The translations under genes and the position numbers were made by a program. Shown piece by piece: positions 45,164 to 54,800 of a stretch of 64,000 nt of DNA. The notes under the pieces were generated by a model. That model was not told the origin of the DNA. It made no database searches and saw only the letters and a list, made by a program, of their open reading frames with translations. Numbering within the stretch: the first letter of the stretch is position 1; each line of letters begins with the position of its first letter. The stretch comes from Triticum aestivum (taxonomy: Eukaryota > Streptophyta > Magnoliopsida > Poales > Poaceae), in assembly GCF_018294505.1 (NCBI RefSeq), contig NC_057807.1, forward strand, positions 134,666,879 through 134,730,878, given 5' to 3'.

Positions 45164-46360
45164 TTAGACGTTGATCTCTACTCTCGGCTCAAAGGAGAAG
45201 GCGGCCAGGAAGTCGATGATCTCTCCGTCGCCATTGATGCACTTGGGCAGCTCCTCCCATTGGTTGCTCCGCACGTCGCACATGAAGCAGCCGTTGACCT
45301 CACCCGAGCTCACGCAGACCATGACGCGGTCGCCGTGCCCGACACAGTTGATGTCGGCCTTCTTTCCATAGAACCCGTGCGCCATACCTGGCGGCATGGC
45401 GGCCACCTGCCTCCACGCGCCCTCTGCGAACTGCCACACCCGCAGGCTCGCCGTGTCTAGGTACTCCGACAGCACGACGGCGTAGGAGGCGCCGTTGCAT
45501 GCCACGACGTCGATGGAGTACTCGAAATGCACGGGGAGGATGCGGGGCAGCTCGGCGAACGTGCGGCTCGCCGTGTCGCAGGCGAGGACCGTGCCCGAGT
45601 GGCTCAGGAAGTAGACCACGGCGCCGCACTCGGACGGGACGACCGCCGAGGAGTACTGCTTCAACGAGCTGCGTTTCATGTTGGTGGCTACCACGTCGCC
45701 GGATTTGCTGAGAAAGTAAACCGTGTCGTCGCCACCATGGGGCGGCGCGTCCGGGGAAGAGGTCCCGGACCTCCGGGCAAGCGGCACGGGCTCCTCCCAC
45801 GAGCCCTCGGAGGAGTCGAACACCGCCATGGACAGGTCAGGGAGCTCGCCCGTGAAGAGCGCCACGCGGTAGGGAGAGCCGTACATGGCAATCGCGTGGA
45901 GCTGCGGCACGCCCTGGCTCTGGCCCTGCGGCGGCGTGGGGAGCGCGCGGGTTGCGCCGGTGAGAGGGTTGGAGACGCAGAGCGCGCCCGTGGCCAGCAC
46001 GCTGTAGAGGACGAGGCCGCCCGACGCGGCCACGGGCATGGACCCCGTTGGGGCGCGGCAGGCGTTCCAGGAGCGCCCTGCGGCGTCGAAGGCGACCACC
46101 GGGCGGGGCCGTTCGGGGAGCATGATGAACCACGGGTCGCGGGGAGGGACGCGGGCGCAGGCGTCGAGGAATGTAGCGCATGCGGCGACCGCGCGCCACT
46201 CGCGACAGACGGCGCGGAGGCGGAAGAAGCTGGCCGGCGGGAGGCGCGCGAGGACGCGCTCCAGCATGTCCTCGTGGATATCCCCCAGGCCGGGCCGTGA
46301 GCACCTGCGCTTCCCGCCGTTGGTCGGCGGCGCCATCGACATCTGCGCGCTCAGCTCCAT
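45164..46360 (-). CDS. F-box protein with kelch-like C-terminal domain
   Basis: A complete 398-residue protein, ATG at 46358-46360, stop at 45164. F-box proteins bind SKP1 through the F-box and recruit substrates to SCF ubiquitin ligases. The F-box is at residues about 33-70 (MLERVLARLPPASFFRLRAV, CREWRAV). The rest is a beta-rich domain with repeated W/G motifs (GGLVLYSVLATG, SNPLTGATRALP, VYFLSKSGDVV, FYGKKADINCVG, NQWEELPKCINGDG), a kelch-like or associated propeller. The ending with AFSFEPRVE recalls the Arabidopsis At5g15710 group, by memory. Codon use is GC-rich in third position, normal for grasses. An in-frame GTG at 46385 is not a plausible start. No introns in the coding part. Confidence 0.9.
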   Translation of the reverse strand: MELSAQMSMAPPTNGGKRRCSRPGLGDIHEDMLERVLARLPPASFFRLRAVCREWRAVAACATFLDACARVPPRDPWFIMLPERPRPVVAFDAAGRSWNACRAPTGSMPVAASGGLVLYSVLATGALCVSNPLTGATRALPTPPQGQSQGVPQLHAIAMYGSPYRVALFTGELPDLSMAVFDSSEGSWEEPVPLARRSGTSSPDAPPHGGDDTVYFLSKSGDVVATNMKRSSLKQYSSAVVPSECGAVVYFLSHSGTVLACDTASRTFAELPRILPVHFEYSIDVVACNGASYAVVLSEYLDTASLRVWQFAEGAWRQVAAMPPGMAHGFYGKKADINCVGHGDRVMVCVSSGEVNGCFMCDVRSNQWEELPKCINGDGEIIDFLAAFSFEPRVEINV

Positions 46361-46855
46361 TCGGCCACTGCATTGGAATTGGAACACATAGACGGAAGTT
46401 AATTAGCAGTTTGTTAGTTCAGATTCTAACAAGAAACATCAAGTAAAATTCTTCTCTTTGGCCCCTAGCAGCCACCAGACGGTTTAATTCCAAGAGACAA
46501 ACATGGGAGACAAAAGAATTTGGAGTAGTACTACCAAATTTTGGTTTGAAATCCCAAGACAAAACTTGGTTAGAAAGCGAAGCCAAGAATCAGAAGCTGG
46601 TGCGTACCTCATGGTTGCTCTTGGCTCAGGTAGGGTGTGTTCTCGGAATCTTTGCCCTTGCGCCTCTTGAGTCTCCTCACCCTTTGTTACGTCTGGGGTC
46701 GCTTTACATCCGTGCGGTGGAGATGGATGGGAGGAGAGGACACCTTTTGTTTGCGTTGACATGCAAGGACGAGAGCGATCGAGTGCCACTCCACTCCACT
46801 CCACTCTCTGAGTGGACGCAAGGTATGGATGGGGCGTGGTGCGAGGAGCAACAAG
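46361..46855 (-). other. F-box 5' untranslated region with intron
   Basis: On the minus strand a donor GAG|GTACGC lies at 46608/46607 and an acceptor CCAATGCAG|TGGCC at 46368/46367, giving a 240-bp intron that ends seven bases before the ATG. The first exon would run from about 46855 to 46608 and includes a CCACT microrepeat (46789-46807). Splice sites are read by eye. Confidence 0.55.
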
Positions 46856-46880
46856 GAGGTACATTTTTCAAAACTATGAT

Positions 46881-46890
46881 ATATTTTATA
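46881..46890 (-). promoter_or_regulatory. Probable TATA box of the F-box gene
   Basis: TATAAAATAT on the minus strand, fitting a start site near 46855. It lies inside the left TIR of the 921-bp element, so the element seems to supply the core promoter. The right TIR holds the mirrored A/T stretch. Confidence 0.5.
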
Positions 46891-47171
46891 GCATTTTCGG
46901 AAACTATAGAACGTAATGCAAAAAAACCAAAACTAGTAGCCCGTCGGCCATCTTTTGGCCGAAGTAGTAGTTTTCGGCCACTGTTAGGCCGAAGTAGGGT
47001 TTTCGGCCAACACTTGACCGAAAAGTGGGGCACCTGGCCGAAAAGTTAATTTTCGGTCAACTCTTGGCCGAAATAGACTTTTTGGTCAAGTCTAGGCCGA
47101 AAAGTACTACTTCGGTCTCATGTAGGCCGAAGTTGCATGGCTCATGCTGAAATGTATTTTCTCGCCACCCG

Positions 47172-47367
47172 TTTCCCGCCAACCCCTTTCCGCCACTCGT
47201 TTCTCGCCAACCCCTTCCCGCCATATGTTCCCGCCACCCGTGTCCCGCCAATCCCTTCCCGCCTTATTTTCCCGCCAATCCCTTCCGCCTTATTTTCCCG
47301 CCAATCCCTTCCCACCTTATTTCCCCGCCAACCCTTTCCCGCCATAACGCACTTATTCTTTCCCGCC
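47172..47367 (+). promoter_or_regulatory. Array of E2F-consensus sites
   Basis: Five perfect TTTCCCGCC sites at 47172, 47268, 47294, 47335 and 47359, with at least five one-mismatch relatives (TTCCCGCC, TCCCGCC) between them, spaced 20-30 bp. TTTCCCGCC is the plant E2F/DP consensus. The array lies about 15-210 bp upstream of a plus-strand TATA box and about 320-510 bp upstream of the F-box start on the minus strand. Confidence 0.7.
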
Positions 47368-47384
47368 ATTTTCTCCTCTGTATC

Positions 47385-47391
47385 TATAAAA
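47385..47391 (+). promoter_or_regulatory. TATA box after the E2F array
   Basis: TATAAAA in TATCTATAAAACCCCC, 18 bases after the last TTTCCCGCC and 49 bases before the next ATG. The arrangement matches a compact plant promoter. Confidence 0.5.
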
Positions 47392-47439
47392 CCCCCTTCA
47401 GCCGAAGGTGGATAAGCATTCCAGTGTAGTGTAGTCGAG

Positions 47440-47598
47440 ATGTCCCATTATCCGTTCGATCGTAGTTTTCACCCTTATCCAGACCTTTTCGGTCTAGGCC
47501 TGGCCGAAAAGCTTTTCGGCTACAGGCTGGCCGAAAACGGCCCACTTCGGTCTAGGCCTGGCCGAAGCTACTATTTTCGGCCCAGCCCCAACCGATGA
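47440..47598 (+). CDS. 52-codon ORF in the TIR element, function unknown
   Basis: ATG at 47440 in the context GAGATGTCC, TGA at 47596-47598. The product starts MSHYPFDRSFHPYPD and then contains LAEKLFGYRLAEN and Arg/Ser-rich sequence that come from the TTCGGCC hairpin repeats. I do not recognise it. It may be the truncated start of a captured gene whose promoter was kept, or chance. Its place just after a TATA box is the main reason to list it. Confidence 0.3.
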   Translation: MSHYPFDRSFHPYPDLFGLGLAEKLFGYRLAENGPLRSRPGRSYYFRPSPNR

Positions 47599-47784
47599 GA
47601 CCTCTTCGGCCCAACTGAGGTTCATTTCGGCCTACAGCTGGACGAAAAGTCCTTTTCGGCCTAGTTCTGGCCGAAAACTACCACTTTGGCCACCACGAGA
47701 CCGACAGGGTCATATTTCTGGTATATTCGCAATGGGTACTATAGTTCCCGAATTAGCTATAAAAAAGGTGATAGTTTTGAAAAA

Positions 47785-47871
47785 AAATCTGTGAAGGAGA
47801 GCGGAAGGCGTGGTGGAAGGGAGGGATGGAATTCAGTTGAGCCACCACCACCCTCCCCTACTTAGAGCATT
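47785..47871. other. Spacer between TIR element and Harbinger element
   Basis: Short purine-rich sequence with no recognised feature. Confidence 0.4.
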
Positions 47872-48248
47872 ACTAGTAGAACCCTCAAACCCTTATAGCA
47901 GTTTTAAGGGTTGAGAAGTGCTAGTTTTTGACACTTTTAAGTGTTGGAAAACAGGGGCAAAGACTAGAACCATCAAACCCAACCCTTAAACTGCTTTAAG
48001 GGTTGGATTTGAGGGATCTAGTCGTTTGCCTCAACCCCAACCTTTAAAACTGTCATTTCATATATCACACATTTCATCATATGACATATCACAAATTCCA
48101 TCACATTTGACATAAAACAATAATCATTCTAGTTATTATTACAACACCAAATAAAACAATAATCATTCAAATTATTACAACAATGTTTGAGCAAATTACA
48201 CTAATTGTTCGAATCAAATAGGACATAGAAAAGTAAAACAAAGATACA

Positions 48249-49585
48249 TCATGGGCCAATGCGCCGCCCATCCAACTGCCAGTGGTTCTCTACTAGATCA
48301 TCCCGGAGCCGACCATGAGTGGTTACATCCTCAATCTCACGATGTGCTTGAAGAAAAGTGTGTATGCGAGAAGGGTTTCTTTCCGGTTGCACACGGGTAC
48401 CAACATTGTCATAAAAACAAGGGAGGTTTAACCCTCTCTCATCCTCTAGGATCATGTTGTGTAGAATCACACAACATTTCATGATGTTCACCAAGGTTTT
48501 TTGTCCCAAAACCGAGCTGGACCACGAACTATGGCAAACCTTGCTTGCAAAACACCGAAACCTCTCTCAATATCCTTGCGGGCTGCCTCTTGTGCCTTGG
48601 TGAAATGAGCCTCTTTTCTTGTTAAGGGCACCCCATTTTTCTCCTTGATGGACTTCACAAGAGTTGCCCATTAGGGATATACGCCATCGGTGAGATAGTA
48701 TCCCATTGAGTACTCGTTGTCCATGATTTTGTAGTTGCAAGCTGGAGCATCCCCAGAAAATAATCTTTTGAACAAAGGAGATCTATTGAGGATATTGATA
48801 TCATTGAGTGTTCCCCGCAACCCAAAGAATGCATGCCAAATCCATGTGTCCTGAGATGCTACGGCCTCAAGCACAATGGTAGCATTACGGCTTTTACCGC
48901 AATACATTCCGTGCCATGCCTTTGGGCAATTTCTCCACCTCCAATGCATGCAATCAAGACTACCTAGCATCCCCGACCATCCCCTTTTTTCATTCATTTC
49001 CATTAATCTCTTTGTATCTTCCTCGTTTGGTGCCCGAAGATACTGCTCACTGTACAACCAGATGACTAACTTGGCAAACCTACGGACTGACTCCGTGGCT
49101 GTATCTTGCCCAGTGCGAAGATACTCGTCGGTATAATCCGCGGGTATGCCATAAGCGAGTACCCGCATTGCCGCCGATATCATTTGATATGCACTAAACC
49201 CCATGATACCGCCGGCAGATCTATGACGTTTAAAGTAATAGGAGGCGGCCTCACAATCGGTGACAATCTTCACAAACAAACTATGCCGCATTCGGTACCT
49301 TCTACGGAAGAGACGAGGAGGGTATGTAGGTACCTCTGCGAAGTAGTCTTCCATCAAATGCTCGTGTCCGAGAGCACCGTTCCGGTAGATGGTGACTTGC
49401 CCCATCTTCGACCCTCTCCTCTGATCCATCAGCTTCACGCGGTTTTCAAATGATTGCACGTCGATGAGGAGGCTCATCATCTCGACGTCGTCGTCTTGCA
49501 ACAACTCGTCGAAGTCCGAATCGTCGGATGACAACCAACCGGACGAATCGGACAACGAGTTCATGTCGTCGTTGTTCACCTCCAT
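48249..49585 (-). pseudogene. PIF/Harbinger transposase (DDE_Tnp_4 type), one stop and one frameshift
   Basis: ATG at 49583-49585, coding to 48249. The N-terminus is acidic. The catalytic acids are in GMLGSLDCMHWRW (first Asp), RGTLNDINIL (second Asp) and, after the break, ARKDIERGFG (Glu). YPPRLFRRRYRM and GFSAYQMISAAMRVLAYG are family blocks. Two lesions: TAA at 48671 where the family has Lys (DGVYP-stop-WAT, a single A-to-T change), and a one-base loss in an A run near 48500 (FWDKK). It would cut and paste at TTA/TAA sites; this copy is inactive but young. Confidence 0.9.
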
Positions 49586-49707
49586 CTACACAATACAATA
49601 AATTGTGAGTGCCAACAATGAATCAGAAAGGAAAAAAATAAAACTAAAAGAAAGAAAAGGAGGCATACCTGCCGGGAGCTCGGGGCGGCGGCGCGGCTGC
49701 CTCTGGC

Positions 49708-50180
49708 NNNNNNNNNNNNNNNNNNNNNNNNNNNNNNNNNNNNNNNNNNNNNNNNNNNNNNNNNNNNNNNNNNNNNNNNNNNNNNNNNNNNNNNNNNNNN
49801 NNNNNNNNNNNNNNNNNNNNNNNNNNNNNNNNNNNNNNNNNNNNNNNNNNNNNNNNNNNNNNNNNNNNNNNNNNNNNNNNNNNNNNNNNNNNNNNNNNNN
49901 NNNNNNNNNNNNNNNNNNNNNNNNNNNNNNNNNNNNNNNNNNNNNNNNNNNNNNNNNNNNNNNNNNNNNNNNNNNNNNNNNNNNNNNNNNNNNNNNNNNN
50001 NNNNNNNNNNNNNNNNNNNNNNNNNNNNNNNNNNNNNNNNNNNNNNNNNNNNNNNNNNNNNNNNNNNNNNNNNNNNNNNNNNNNNNNNNNNNNNNNNNNN
50101 NNNNNNNNNNNNNNNNNNNNNNNNNNNNNNNNNNNNNNNNNNNNNNNNNNNNNNNNNNNNNNNNNNNNNNNNNNNNNNNN
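49708..50180. other. Assembly gap (473 N)
   Basis: Unsequenced run in the Harbinger 5' region. Long ORFs drawn across it are artefacts. Confidence 0.99.
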
Positions 50181-50299
50181 GGCAGCGGGGAGTATGGCGC
50201 AGCCGGCAACGGCCAGCGTGCGTCGAGGGGAGGCGAGGGCCGGCCGGATTGGCGGCGGGCGACGACCGGCGGCTTGGGAGGGAGGAGGCGGGAGGTTGG

Positions 50300-50308
50300 G
50301 GCGGGAAA
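50300..50308. promoter_or_regulatory. E2F-like site upstream of the Harbinger transposase
   Basis: GGCGGGAAA, the reverse complement of TTTCCCGCC, embedded in a palindromic GGGAAATTTCCC. It lies upstream of the minus-strand transposase in GC-rich sequence (50181-50350). Confidence 0.35.
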
Positions 50309-53206
50309 TTTCCCTCCCGCGCGACGGGGGAAGGGAGTGCGGGCTGGGGTCGAGTGCCCCTCTCCAAGTTTGCCTTAAGAAGACTAGCACAAAATAATTA
50401 ACAATCGAAAAGGCAAGGCCTCCTATCTGGGAGACTCCTAAACTACTCCTGGTCTTCAGTGGTCTCCACGTAGCAGTAGGCTCCTTTGGGGTAGTAGTAG
50501 TCATCGGCGGTGGCCTCTGGCTCCTGGGATCCGATGTCTGGTTGCAGCAACCGGAAAGAAGAAAGTAGGGAAGAAAAGGGTAGCAAAGCAACCATGAATA
50601 CTCATCCAAAGTACTCGCAAGCAAGGATCTACACTACATATGCACCCGTATCAAAGGGAATCGACTATATAAGTGGACTATACTGCAGAATGCCAGAATA
50701 GAGGGGGGAAACCTAGCCTATCAAAGACTAGCATCTTGCAACATCAGAAGAGATAAGAGTAGCATATTATAATATTAGTAAGTATGTTGTAACATCGCCC
50801 AGAGATCAATTCCTCGACTCCCAGCGAGAAAACAATCCCGGATCCATCATTTCCATTACATGCATTAGCATCCAGTTCTAGTTCTATCAATCGGGATACA
50901 ACTCTGAGCGTCCGTTATCGTGGAAACGGCTATTCGAATAGATAATACTTCCCTGCAGGGGAGCACTAACTTACCCAACACGCTCGATCAACGCCGGCCA
51001 AACACACCATCAGGTCATGACCAGCCTCAGCCGATCAACACACCGCAGTCCTACCTAGGCTCAACAAAGAGGCCAGCACGCCGGTCTATATCCTAAGCGC
51101 TCAGGGGTCTTGGGCCCATAGCCCTTCGCACGCATGCACGTTGCATGGACGCCCGGGATCAGTCCTGGCTGCCTCCTTATATAAGGCAGGTGCTTACACA
51201 GGCCACTCGGGCGCGTGTCGCTCAATTGCTGACGTCCGTTGAACTTTCGGTTGATACATACGACGCATAGTGCACATACTTATTCCCATGTGGTGGTTAG
51301 TGCGAAAAGGCCAGAGGCCTACGCGGATCAAATATCCAAACCGTTAGTGTCTTGGTAGTGCGCGGTAACAAGCAGAGACTCACGATCATATGACCCCGTC
51401 ACCCCGTCTCGTGGACTTACGACAAGGGCTAAGAATGTCTGGCCGTGCGAGGTAATTATCTCTCGGTTACCCTCCAGGTCAACCCGACTTCACATCACTC
51501 GCGGGTACCCCTCGGGGCTAACCCGATGTCATCATGGTTCTATGGTAAGTCAAAGTAACCATGTGTCCAAAACAGCAAGGGGAAAACCGAGGAATCACCC
51601 TCGATGGATTCCCACTCGATGTAACCGTCAAGGTGGACTTGGAGGAATCACCCTCGATGGTCAACACTTGAGGGGTTGCACGGCAGAGTCGTTATCGGGA
51701 GTGGTGAAGGAGGAATCACCCTCGATGACCACGACCGAATAGTTACACTACAGGGTTAACATCAGAAGTGCTGAAGTGGTATCACCCTCGGCACTCGATA
51801 GTAACTCTGCAGAGTCGTACAACTAAGGGGGTGATGTGCGGTGTCAGGGTCTGGACGTCGATCATGTTGATGGAGTCATCGATCATCAAGCGGGGGCGAC
51901 TGGAACAAGGAGAGGGGTCTCTGGTGGATCACTAACCAACCTATAATAAGCAGTTTAGGATAAACATGTAAGGTATGAAAGCAGGTAACAAAAACAGGCT
52001 ATGCATCAGAATAGGATCATACAAAAACAGTAGCCGTTCTAATGCAAGCATGAGAGAGAAAGAAATAGGCAATATCAGAATGATCAAAGGGGGGTTTGCT
52101 TGCCTAGAAGCTTTGTTGAGAAGAAAGGGTCGTTGTCGACGTAGTCGATCACAGTGTCATCGACAGTGATCTCGGGGTCTACCGGAGAGAAGAGGGGGAA
52201 ATATAATGCATAGGAAGCATCACAAAGCATAACATGGCAAAACGCGGTGCTAGGGGTGATCTAACGCAGCGCTAGGTGATACAGACGAAGAGGGAAAACA
52301 TCCGGGAATGTTTTCCCAGTGTTTGGCATTTTCTGGACAAATGAAAAGAGGGGGTAGGTTCCATGTTCAGCATGCTAGAGGCATGTGACAGATGAACGAA
52401 TTGCGTATTCAGATTCGTTGGATTTTTCTGAACAATTCATATATAAATTATTTTCATCCGAGTTGCAGATTATTTTCTATGAATTTTCAAAGTTCAAAGG
52501 GTTTTCTAAATTATCTTAATTCAAAAATTAAGTATCTAAATACTTTTGTCACATGGGGCTGTGCTAGCCAGGGTGTATGACAGTGGGGCCAGAGGGTCCA
52601 GTCAGTAGTAGTTGACCAGTCAATGTTGACTAGTTAACAGGGCCCAAGGGCCCACATGTAATAGACACATATGCTAAAAAACTTAACTAAACAAAAAACA
52701 ACTAAACAGGGGGGGGGCACTAGTCATAGCGCCACCTAACTAGACCACTAAAAAGCAACAGGGGCTAATCCCCAATTAACAGGGGTGGCCCCTTCGTGCA
52801 GTGGCACTAGGCCCGTAGAGGCCATGGACAGGGCGCAGCGAATGGGAGACGCCCGGGGTGAGCGGGCGCAAGGGCTCGACACGGCATGCGCAGCGACAAC
52901 GACAGGCAACGGTGGTCAGCAGCAGCAGCAGCAGCCAACGGCGGAGTTAGCAGCGTAGCAGGAGCAGCAAGCATAAGTAGCAGCGGCAGAAAACATAAGC
53001 GGATGACGGTCAGGAAGCAGCATCGCGGCAGTGGCTGCAAGGCGCAATGGCGACGCTGGGCGAAGTGGGGGGCGGTGGCAGCGACGCAGCCAGGGCGCAT
53101 GGGGAGTGGGCAGCTACAAGAATACAGAGAGCTCCGGGGACGGCTGGAAAAAGCTCGGGACGGCCTATACGGCGATGGAATGGGGCGGGGAAAGGGGGGT
53201 CCATAG

Positions 53207-53211
53207 GAGGG
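53207..53211. other. Target-site duplication GAGGG, left copy
   Basis: Repeated exactly at 54796-54800 on the other side of the Sabrina LTR. Confidence 0.9.
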
Positions 53212-54795
53212 TGCTACGTCTTGAGCTTGCGTTGGTTTTCCTTGAAGAGGAAAGGGTGATGCAGCAATAGTAGCGTAAGTATTTCCCTTAGTTTTTGAGA
53301 ACCAAGGTATCAATCCAGTAGGAGCCTCCTCAAAAGTCCCACGCACCTACACAAACAAACAAAGAACTCGCAACCAACGCAATAAAGGGGTTGTCAATCC
53401 CTTCACGGCCACTTGCGAAAGTGAGATCTGACAGAGATAGTATGATAAGATAAATATATTTTTGGTATTTTATAATATAGATGCGAAAAGTAAAGATGCA
53501 AATAAAAGTAGATTGAAAGCTTATATGATAAAAGATAGACCCGGGGGCCATAGGTTTCACTAGTGGCTTCTCTCAAGATAGCATAAGTATTACGGTGGGT
53601 GAACAAATTACTTTCGAGCAATTGATAGAAAAGTGAATAATTATGAGGCATGATCATGTATATAGGCATCACGTCCACGACAAGTAGATCGACTCCTGCC
53701 TGCATCTACTACTATTACTCCACACATCGACCGCTATCCAGCATGCATCTAGAGTATTAAGTTCATAAGAACAGAGTAACACATTAAGAAAGATGACATG
53801 ATGTAGAGGGACAAACTCAAGCAATATGATATAAACCCCATCTTTTTATCCTTGATGTTAACAATACAATACATGCCTTGCAACCCTCTCTGTCACTGGG
53901 TAAGGACACCGCAAGATTGAACCCAAAGCTAAGCACTTCTCCCATGGAAAGAAAGATCAATCTAGTAGGCCAAACCAAACTGATAATTGGAAGAGACTTG
54001 CAAAGATAACTCAATCATACATAAAAGAATTCAGAGGAGATTCAAATATTTCTCATAGATAACCTTGATCATAAACCCACAATTCATCGGATCTCAACAA
54101 ACACATCGCAAAAAGAGTTTACATCGAATAGATCTCCACAAGAGAGGGGGAGAACATGGTATTGAGATCCAAAAAGAGAGAAGAAGCCATCTAGCTAATA
54201 ACTATGGACCCGAAGGTCTGTGGTAAACTACTCACAACTCATCGGAGGGGCTATGGTGTTGATGTAGAAGCCCTCCGTGGTCGATCCCCCCTCCGGCGGA
54301 GCGCCAACGAAGGCTCCAAGATGGTATCTCGCGGATACAGAAGGTACGGCGGTGGAAATTGTTTTTCGTTGGCTCCCTGGATGTTTTCGGGGTACATGGG
54401 TATAGATAGGAGGAAGAAGTACGTCGGTGGCCACCCGAGGGGCCCAGGAGACAGGGGCGCGCCCTGTAGGGGTGGGCGTGCCCTGTAGGGGTGGGCGCAC
54501 CCTCCTATCTCCTGGCCGCCTCGATTGCTTCTTGACTTGCACTCCAAGTCATCTAGATCACGTTCGCTCCAAAAATCACGCTCCCGAAGGTTTCATTCCG
54601 TTTGGACTCGTTTGATATTTCTTTTCTTCGAAATACTGAAATAGGCAAAAAAACAGCAATACGGGTCGGGCCTCCAGTTAGTAGGTTAGTCCCAAATATG
54701 ATATAAATGTGTAAAGTAAAGCCCATAAACATCCAAAAGGGGTAATATAATAGCATGGAACAATCAAAAATTATAGATACATTGGAGACGTATCA
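53212..54795 (-). mobile_element. Sabrina-type solo LTR
   Basis: 1584 bp, reading on the minus strand from TGATACGTCTCCAATG to CAAGACGTAGCA, with perfect GAGGG duplications. The sequence (TTGGTTTTCCTTGAAGAGGA, AGACCCGGGGGCCATAGG and others) is that of the abundant wheat Athila-lineage Sabrina family, by memory. No internal domain. Left by LTR-LTR recombination. Confidence 0.9.
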
Positions 54796-54800
54796 GAGGG
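54796..54800. other. Target-site duplication GAGGG, right copy
   Basis: Matches 53207-53211. Confidence 0.9.

Larger units (their letters stand above)
46864..47784. mobile_element. 921-bp TIR element with E2F-site array and mini-gene
   Basis: Ends are inverted repeats of about 48 bp: TTTTTCAAAACTAT..TTTTATAGC..TTCGG.AACTATAG at 46864-46912 and, inverted, 47736-47784, about 80 percent alike. Inside are two zones of short hairpins built from TTTTCGGCC/GGCCGAAA (46940-47140 and 47475-47700), a central CCCGCC-rich array, a TATA box and a short ORF. No transposase, so non-autonomous. The duplication is unclear (AAGGAG at 46853-46858 and again near 47795 is a weak candidate), so the superfamily is open; Mutator-like is one option. 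Confidence 0.6.
47875..50350 (-). mobile_element. PIF/Harbinger element (right end uncertain)
   Basis: The left end GAGCATTACTAGTAGAACCC is preceded by TTA (47872-47874), the usual target triplet of this superfamily. A transposase on the minus strand follows, then a GC-rich leader region and the second N gap. The matching right end and TTA were not found between 50181 and 50380; it may be inside the gap or lost. The limit given is approximate. 47895-48245 is A/T-rich 3' sequence with a CTTAAAACTGC-type inverted repeat. Confidence 0.7.

Noticed and set aside
45527..46300. 257-codon plus-strand frame opposite the F-box gene
   Set aside because: Mirror of a GC-rich coding region with high third-position GC; product has no motif, while the minus frame is clearly an F-box protein.
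46385..46387. Start of the F-box frame at 46387 with nine extra residues
   Set aside because: The codon is GTG, and the predicted splice acceptor at 46368/46367 removes it. The first ATG is at 46360.
50340..50380. Right terminal repeat of the Harbinger element
   Set aside because: No sequence matching the inverse of GAGCATTACTAGTAGAACCC was found; a TTA at about 50374 alone is not enough.
49576..50624. ORFs across the second N gap
   Set aside because: Mostly N; only the transposase start at 49585 is supported.
51843..51860. TGTCAGGGTC as the end of the minus-strand long LTR
   Set aside because: Landmarks that lie inside the LTR in the related plus-strand element (TATTCGAATAG block) are found further left at about 50935, so the LTR must extend past this point.
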